Shown piece by piece: positions 57,977 through 64,000 of a stretch of DNA of 64,000 nt. The position numbers and the translations under genes were made by a program. Position 1 is the first letter of the stretch; each line of letters starts with the position of its first letter. The notes under the pieces are model-generated. The model was not told the origin of the DNA and searched no databases. It saw only the letters and a list, made by a program, of their open reading frames with translations. Source of the stretch: Iris pallida (lineage: Eukaryota > Streptophyta > Magnoliopsida > Asparagales > Iridaceae); assembly GCA_029216955.1 (NCBI GenBank), contig JANAVB010005597.1, positions 47,231,568 through 47,295,567 on the forward strand. Reading direction: 5' to 3'.

Positions 57977-58583
57977 CATCCTTCAGACATGTACTTCCTC
58001 AAACAACCTCTTTCCACAAACTCATACGCCTCCGGAACCCAGCTGTTCCGTGGCATCTTCCAGTAGAAAGATAACCACATCCATATTACCTCTGAGTTGT
58101 CTCTCTACACCCTACAAAGCAGAATCTTACACTTCGTAAGCCTACGCTACCCTTCATGTTTACCACGTCCACATTACCTCTGAGTAAACATCTTGTACAA
58201 ACAACCCCTGCGTTATTGTACATTTATCGCAGAACTTTCACGTCCATATAACCTCTGAGTTGTTCAGCGTATCCCCCAAGATCATTCCTACCACGTCCAT
58301 AATACCTCTGAGTAGGGAGATTCTATCATTTCGAACCCAATGATTGCCATGTCCACATTACCTCTGAGCAAACATGATGGTTCCTTCAAACTTATTATCT
58401 GTACCTGAAAACCAAGGTGCGCAAAAGATAATAGGTCCACACAAATCATCAAGTTCATGACAACAAAAGATGAACACATCACAAAAAAGGCTGTAGACTT
58501 CTTTATTCTTCTGAAAAAGGAGTACAAGAAACTACATCATCCCCCAGTAAGGGTTGCAAAAGAACACAAAAAAAAGGAAAAAG
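57977..58583. repeat. Convergent spacer with five dispersed TTACCTCTGAG repeats
   Basis: Between the 3' end of pol (plus) and the 3' end of the antisense gene (minus), a ~24-bp sequence recurs five times at about 58074, 58161, 58238, 58289 and 58347. Its core is ACGTCCAYATTACCTCTGAG. Spacing is 51-88 bp. No ORF was recognised. It could carry 3' end or terminator signals for the two converging transcripts. Confidence 0.7.
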
Positions 58584-60173
58584 CTATTGTCCCTGAATCT
58601 CCCCAGGATGGGCTGAGAGCTCCCTAACTCGAAGCTTTAAGTCGACTGCGCGGGCCTCCACCGTCGCCAGGACTCGTCGCTCTGCTTCTCGGCGCATCAA
58701 TTCAACGGCCCCAGCGGAAGTAACACTTGCATGCTTCTCATCAAGCTGTTGTCGTTGCTGCGCCAAGGCAAGAGTCAGTTGAGTAAAGGTCGCCTCATCC
58801 TTCTTAAATGCTGCATGTTCAGCCCGGACACGCTCGACCTCTAACTGGAGTCGGGCCCGTTGGTCTTCAAGGCGGCGCATCTGGGTGTCGATATCCTCGA
58901 TATTAGCTTCCAATGCAGCTCGAGTCTCCACCGTCGTCTTCATGGACTGAGACAACTGCTCTACCGCAGCCTCAGTCTCAGCCACCTCACGCTCCTAAAT
59001 GCCCACGGTGGCCTGGTATGAAGACTCGATCTCGGCGATCAGCTTTCCCTTCTCCGCATCTATCATGATAGAGAGGTCGTTTCGCTGGATGCGTTGAAGT
59101 TCCGTGAGCCGCTCATCCAGCTCAATCACCGAAGCCTCCAGAATTTCGGCCATATGGTCGTGGCCTTGGTGAATACGAATCAGCTCGATGCAGGGCATTG
59201 CCAGAGCTTTTGCCGTCGTAAAACTCCCATTGGCATCCATCACAGCAGATACACCCTTCTGCAATATTTTGTACACCCCCTCGACGAGGAATTTCACATA
59301 CTCGTCTGCATCCGCCAGGACCTGCGGTGTCATCGCGAGAGTTGGAGGAGCTACTACAGTTTGCGGACCGGAAGAAGATTCGCCAACCTCAATCAGCGAG
59401 GCTTGAACCTCGGCATCAATGGGCTCTTCATCAACAGGGGCTGGACTTCTAGCCCGAGGAGCCGAAGCAACAGAAGGAGCCGGCACAGGCGTCGAGATGG
59501 TCCCCCAAGTAGAAGGAGCGACACAGGGTTCTACACCCTTACCCTTCTCAAGCCCGGAAGAACCTCCGACGTCAACAGCCACCTCTTCTATCCCCAACGT
59601 CCTCTCAACGGTTGGCACCTCCCTTGGCGGAATAGGGAGATTATCACTTGTCTCTTGACCCGTCGCAGTGGTCTTGACTGACAGACGGGTCTCATCATCG
59701 AGTCCCTCAACAGGGACAGAATCTGTCGCTACCTCCTGAGTGGTAGCTGCCTCAACTTCCACGGTTGAAGCCGGGGTAGGACTCGGCAATGGTGCGGTCG
59801 ACCTCCTCTCATCATGATAAAGAGGGGATTCAACCCTCTCCTCTGTCTCAACCATATCTGCTGTCCCCGCAGCAGATTCTTGCAAGACCGGAGGAACGTC
59901 ATCGGAAGGCGACGAACTCCAGTCCACTTCATCATCAGGATGCCTCGAGTCCGCAGGACCCTCAGCATCCAAGGCCTCCACGGCAGATGGTGCTCTTCCA
60001 GAAGTTGTTGCGACCTCGAAGTCAGAAGATATTAAAACCTCCGCAGGAACATCTTCGGGACCTTCCTCCACGGGAGACATTAGCATCGGTGGAATGCGCT
60101 CATCAGAAGAGCCTGCCACCTCCTTCGGTTTACTAGCGCCCAATTTTGAAACACGGGACTTCTTCTTCAATCC
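58584..60173 (-). pseudogene. Antisense gene exon 3 (disordered region and coiled coil)
   Basis: The acceptor CTTCTTCTTGTAG ends at 60174 after a 66-bp intron. The first 390 or so codons are low-complexity and acidic, turning helical towards the end (ELDERLTELQRIQRNDL). A TAG (58997-58995) then interrupts the frame, which resumes as a 130-residue coiled coil (MRRLEDQRARLQLEVERVRAEH) to the final stop at 58584. Confidence 0.72.
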
Positions 60174-60239
60174 CTACAAGAAGAAGAGCATAAGTCGCCA
60201 CAATGACAAAAAGAATTGGAATTACGAAATATTCCTTAC

Positions 60240-62551
60240 CTCAGCAGGGATTGATCCTGCTGGCATTATAAGTGGCACTTCCGTAACCTTCGGGGTCGGC
60301 GCCTTTCTCGACCTTTTCGGTACAGAAGAACCAGCTTCTGTGTCAGCACGCCTTTTCCCGACAGACGGGTCTCCCACTGGTACTGCAGCAGCAGCCCGAT
60401 ACCCCGCCAACTCTGGTGGATGATATGATCGGGCTGCCATCAACATATTCGCTGTTGCCTCCAGCTAGGTTCCAATAATGAAACTAGTCTCCCTGTCATA
60501 ACCAGGAGACATAGCAGTCATAGTGCAATACAGCTTGGCGGCCGGATATAGGATCGGCGGCCGAGGATTGCGAACTGGCGTGGTGAACTTAACGCTAGTG
60601 CATCCAGCGTTATAATATTGCCAGCCCCGGGCTCCATCCAGCAAACTCCCGATGAAGCCTAAACTACTACTGGGATTCCGCAACATTAACTGGGTATAGC
60701 CAAACTGACGAGCAAATCGGCTTGGCAGATAAGGCTCCAGATAACACCTATTCTGGTTGCGGTAGACCAGGTGAGAAGGCCGGATACTCTGCAACCAACG
60801 AAAACTTCATTTCGGCAGAGTGACCGCGTCTTCGCCAGAGTCAACTAAATCTTGGTCGGCCTCGAAATCTTTGAAGATCGGGCCAACCTTGACAATCTCC
60901 CACCCCTGAAGGTAGGACAAGACTCTCCTGCAAACGGGGACGCCAGTGTAAGACCACTTCCTCTTATAGAAGCGGCGAATGAAGGCATCTCCTTCGACAT
61001 GGTCCTCCTCCGGACCGGGACTCATCACGTTCGGATGATGCAAGATCAGCCACCCCATAAGATAATGGAAGGGCAGCTCGGCCCGGGAAAAGTTATCATT
61101 ATTACCTCTCTCGTGGATCACATCATCGACAAAGGACCTCAAACCGCGCAACAGGTTGCACACCATCGCGGAAAGGAGAGCCAACGGTCGTCCACAGGCC
61201 AACTTCACCGCAGGCAAAATGAGATTCCGATGTACCCTCTCGACGGCACCGGATCCACCTGCAAATACGCAATCCCGGAGCCATATCATCAAGTAGGACG
61301 TCAACACTGCCTTGGATGACATCCGGTGCCCGCTGTGCCAGAAACAGCTGTACGTAGCCTTGCCGCCCTCATTAGAGTATGGGGTCCTTTCGTCCAGCCG
61401 GCTTATTTCAGAACTCACTTCCGCGGGCTTCAATCCCTGCGGAGTCGCAAACCGAATCCTCGAAGGATCCGTCAAGTCCTGTCTGAAGACGTAGTCCCTC
61501 CAAGCAGTCACATGAGGCTGGGTCTTGCCCTTGTCCCTCCGGTGCATCAGATAATGATGGCTTGTCACCTCTTTGAAAATAGCCATCATCTCCGGATCCT
61601 TATCCTCCAGAACTTGGATCTCTTCATTTGATGGAAAATATTCCTCGTACGGTTCCGAGCCCCAAGGAAGCTTGGACACTTCGTACATCTCATGAAGGGC
61701 CAATCCCAACTCCCCCACCGGAGTAAAGAAGCTACCAGTCTGGGCATTGAAAAGCTCCAAGAGCGCAAGGAACATAGGCTTATTGAGGTCCACACCTGCC
61801 TGCGTGGCCCGAATGGCGGCTGTCAGCCCGATCTCTTTAAGCTCAACCTCGAACCTTGAAAGCACCCAAGTGGTCAACTCGTCCCACTTCGGGATGTAGT
61901 GACACCAGCCTTCGACTCTGAAGCTACCTGTCGGATACATCACCTTTGATGTCAGCATCCGATTTGCAAAGATCGGGGCACTGAAGGGAAACGTGTCGTT
62001 TGGGACCTCACTGTAGATGCTCCCAGGATGCAAGGCTCGGTAACTGAAAGAAGAACCGGCTCGTGAAGCGGTCAAAGTATCTCGCTGGTTCGAGGAGGCG
62101 TCAATTGAGAAGGTACCTCCCAAGGCCCCTCCTTGAGAGGGAGTAAGTTCCCAACCCATCCTTCTCTTCGAAGCTAAACGATAAAAAGCCGTCAGCGGCA
62201 ACTGGCGGTCAACCTGCCGCATGTACAAAACCATGCCTTTGGTAGAAAAGAACCAGTCTTCTCTAATCCTCAGTATCTTCGCTTCGAAAGAGACTAGTCG
62301 GTCGCCAAACAGAAAGGCAGGTTTTAAGAAAGTTACACTTTCGGATTCAGCAGACTTCAGTTTACCACTCTCCATCATACTCTGGAGGAAAAGAGGCAAC
62401 TGGGTCTGGATTTGTAGCATTCTCTCACGAGGTTGGTCCTGTAAGATAGCATCCTTCGCAGGATTGATCACCGCCTCGTCAAAATCAACTCCCATCTGAC
62501 AAGGAGAAGCGTCCAGAAGGACCTCATTCAACAAAGGGATCGTCATCGACA
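60240..62551 (-). pseudogene. Antisense gene exon 2 (PMD-like domain)
   Basis: The acceptor is a long pyrimidine tract and TATCAG ending at 62552. The first 581 codons are open and hold the PMD-like domain; then TGA (60809-60807) and TAG (60467-60465) interrupt a frame that otherwise continues through PSRFARQFGYTQLML and a KRRADTEAGSSVPKRSRK basic patch. It ends at GAG|GTAAGG (donor at 60239-60238), a near-consensus splice site. Confidence 0.75.
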
Positions 62552-62601
62552 CTGATACAACAAAGATGGAAATCAGGCAAAAAGAAAAATGTCAAATAGC
62601 T

Positions 62602-62911
62602 TCGGCGCATCATCAGGGCGTAAGCCCATGCGCGCTAGCATCAGAGCTTCGGCGCATCATCAGGGCGTAAGCCCATGCGCGTCAACTTGCTTCGGCGCAT
62701 CATCAGGGCGTAAGCCCATGCGCGTCATCATTGGAGCTTCGGCGCATTCAGAGCGTGAGCTCATGCGCGTCAGCGAAGGCTTTGGCGCATCATCAGGGTA
62801 CGAAACCCATGCGCGTCAGCCATTAATCCTCGGTGCATGATAAAGGTGTAAACCTATGCACGTCGGCGGGGTAGAACCTCGGCGTATCATCAGGACAAAA
62901 GTCCATACGCG
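62602..62911 (-). repeat. Seven covarying hairpin repeats in antisense intron 1
   Basis: Seven units of 40-58 bp each fold into an outer stem (GCGCAT with ATGCGC), an inner stem (GGGC with GCCC) and a 4- to 5-base loop. Start points are about 62604, 62651, 62694, 62741, 62784, 62832 and 62881. Copies 4 to 7 change bases in both arms together and so keep pairing. They lie wholly within the proposed 422-bp intron (62973-62552). Confidence 0.85.
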
Positions 62912-62973
62912 TCAGCAAATCTGAGTTAGGGCACAGTCTGGCCCAAAAGCTTATGTGAAGGAGATGAACCCAC

Positions 62974-63094
62974 CCGTCACCTCAGGACGAACGTCGGCCG
63001 GAGTTGCAGGGGTGATAGGTGCATCCTCACCAACGAACTCTTTCGCTTTCTCCTTCCCCTTGTCGGCACCACCGCGAGGAGTCTTGGGAGCCAT
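62974..63094 (-). pseudogene. Antisense gene exon 1 (coding part)
   Basis: It encodes 40 residues starting MAPKTPRGGADKGKEK, a basic, Lys/Gly-rich N-terminus that could hold a nuclear localisation signal. The proposed donor is G|GTGGGT at 62973-62972. This leaves one base that joins exon 2 in frame; the alternative donor one codon earlier (GAG|GTGACG) would not keep the frame. Confidence 0.65.
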
Positions 63095-63193
63095 TCTCTC
63101 AGAGAAGAAAAAGTTAGGATTTTGAAGAAAAACTCTAAAGAAAGCAAAGGCACAGAGTAGATGAACTCTCTCTCTCTCTCTCTCCAACCCTTA

Positions 63194-63205
63194 CCTATTT
63201 ATAGG
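63194..63205 (-). promoter_or_regulatory. TATA box and CT-rich leader of the antisense gene
   Basis: The minus strand reads CCTATAAATAGG about 100 bp upstream of the proposed start codon. A GA-repeat leader (63167-63184) lies between. Upstream at 63348-63390 are three closely spaced CATGCGCCC words. Confidence 0.65.
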
Positions 63206-63447
63206 GTTTGGTCGTACGCGTGAACCGATGACGTGTAATCTCAGCCGTCGCTTCGAGTTCCGTGAGGAGATAACAACAAATACAACCAAAAGATCATCAT
63301 TAATCTTTTGGGTTACCAAGGCGTCATCATCATCAACTGAAAGGAGCATGCGCCCGAACAAGCATGCGCCCAAAAATCATGCGCCCTGACCTCCATGCTA
63401 CTTATTCAAAGTATTCCAAAACTTATTCAAAAGTTTTGAAAACTTTG

Positions 63448-63457
63448 AAGGGGGTCT
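63448..63457 (+). other. Polypurine tract of the Tat-type element
   Basis: GAAGGGGGTCT-like purine-rich sequence directly before the 3' LTR start at 63458. Confidence 0.7.
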
Positions 63458-64000
63458 TGTAGAGGCATGGAATTTCACAACCAGAAAGCCCATGCGCCAG
63501 GCATTATATGCGCCAGAACTCAGACAGCTAATCAAATAAGCCATAGACATTCGAAGAAGGACATTATTTATATATATATATCAGTCTATTACATGTCTAG
63601 AAAAGATTGTACAAAGGAGAATTTCTACAAAGGAAGGATCCTAGATCTACAGCCAACAGCCACCATGCGCCTTCCAGATAGGCGCAGCAACCACCATGCG
63701 CCTTCCGATAGGCGCAGTAGTCACCATGCGCTGTTAGCCAGGCGCAACAGATGTCATGCGCCTCCAGCCAGGCGCATCCTACCATCTCTTCAGCAGCTCA
63801 GTTATGTGCATCCAGCTCAGTTATGTGCATCCCTTCAGTAGCTCAGTTATGTGCAACTCTTCCAACCAGGCTCACCTGGCCGAGCAGAGCCCAGTTATGT
63901 GCCGCTCTTCCAGCCAGGCTCGTCTGATAAGTGCTTCGCCAAGCAAAGCATTTAACCCTCTGGCTGGAACCAAGGAAGAGAAGAGCACCGCAAATGCTGT
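63458..64000 (+). repeat. 3' LTR of the Tat-type element (first 543 bp)
   Basis: Starts TGTAGAGGCATGG and matches 47100-47640 with about eight substitutions and a 2-base length change in a TA run. The rest lies outside the window. Confidence 0.93.

Larger units (their letters stand above)
58584..63094 (-). pseudogene. Antisense spliced gene: plant mobile domain plus coiled coil
   Basis: On the strand opposite to gag-pol, three exons (63094-62974, 62551-60240, 60173-58584) join through GT-AG introns into exactly 4023 nt, 1341 codons including the final stop. Exon 2 encodes a PMD-like domain (LFNAQTGSFFTPVGELGLAL, HEMYEVSKLPWG, then ILPAVKLACGRPLALLSAMV, NLLRGL). Exon 3 encodes a Ser/Pro/Glu-rich disordered region and a long heptad-like coiled coil. 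PMD proteins occur as host genes (the MAIN/MAIL family, with roles in silencing and genome stability) and inside plant transposons; the role here is unknown. Three in-frame stops (TGA 60809-60807, TAG 60467-60465, TAG 58997-58995) break it. As the introns are antisense to the genomic RNA, they would survive retrotransposition. Confidence 0.78.
47100..64000 (+). mobile_element. Giant Tat-type Ty3/gypsy retrotransposon with antisense gene
   Basis: The element starts at 47100 inside the SIRE 3' LTR (left target CTCAA) and runs past the window end. It has a ~2266-bp 5' LTR, an arginine-tRNA-type primer site, an N-terminal ORF fused upstream of gag, pol in gypsy order with a second RNase H before integrase, a ~0.6-kb spacer, an antisense PMD-like gene, a polypurine tract at 63448-63457 and the first 543 bp of the 3' LTR. 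Dual RNase H, long LTRs, extra ORFs and size (about 18.6 kb if the 3' LTR is full length) are Tat/Ogre lineage traits. About eight substitutions and one indel in 543 bp separate the visible LTR parts. Confidence 0.93.

Noticed and set aside
59094..60136. Plus-strand ORFs of 79-195 codons
   Set aside because: Shadows of the minus-strand antisense exon 3; the minus frame has the splice sites and continuity.
62602..62911. CRISPR-like array
   Set aside because: Regular palindromic repeats with spacers, but in a eukaryotic retrotransposon intron, with variable repeats and no cas genes.

Overview
This window is plant nuclear DNA. It is almost entirely transposable elements, with one recognisable host gene. 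The evidence is Ty1/copia and Ty3/gypsy LTR retrotransposons of plant lineages (Tork-, SIRE- and Tat-type), plant MITEs and SINEs, and a plant-specific VQ-motif gene. The VQ gene is very GC-rich at third codon positions and the MITEs are Tourist-like and Micron-like. This leans towards a monocot, but the species cannot be named from the sequence.

Layout. 1-4141: AT-rich repeat DNA with a TIR/tRNA-like repeat, a SINE with an 11-bp target duplication and a 39-bp minisatellite. 4142-9879: a young, structurally complete Tork-type copia element on the minus strand (814-bp LTRs, about 4 differences, intact 1342-residue polyprotein). 9885-21655: intergenic DNA holding the VQ gene (11362-11832, minus), a GC-rich foldback MITE, a minus-oriented gypsy-LTR-like block, a hairpin-rich DNA element, two nested small MITEs and a Micron-like MITE inside a TA microsatellite. 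21656-37831: old gypsy LTR-like repeats, including a Tekay/Del-type 3' terminus and a ~3.1-kb LTR (30867-33962); no intact protein. 37832-47099: a decayed SIRE-type copia element (plus) whose gag-pol has many frameshifts but whose extra 3' ORF is intact. 47100-64000 and beyond: a very large Tat-type gypsy element (plus) inserted into the SIRE 3' LTR; its own 3' LTR runs off the window.

The most interesting part is the Tat element. Its sense gag-pol frame is broken by one frameshift and three stops. Between pol and the 3' LTR, on the opposite strand, it carries a gene with its own TATA box, 5' UTR and two GT-AG introns. This gene encodes a plant mobile domain (PMD)-like protein with a disordered middle and a coiled-coil C-terminus. 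The three exons add up to exactly 1341 codons in one frame, interrupted by three nonsense codons. Intron 1 holds seven repeats that each fold into the same two-step hairpin, and changes between copies occur in both arms, so pairing is kept. A second regular hairpin cluster lies in the element's LTRs.

LTR divergence counted by eye (Tork ~0.5%, Tat ~1.6%, SIRE ~2.3%) agrees with the nesting order (Tat into SIRE). Coordinates for the older LTR-like blocks are approximate. Everything about expression, folding and activity is inference.
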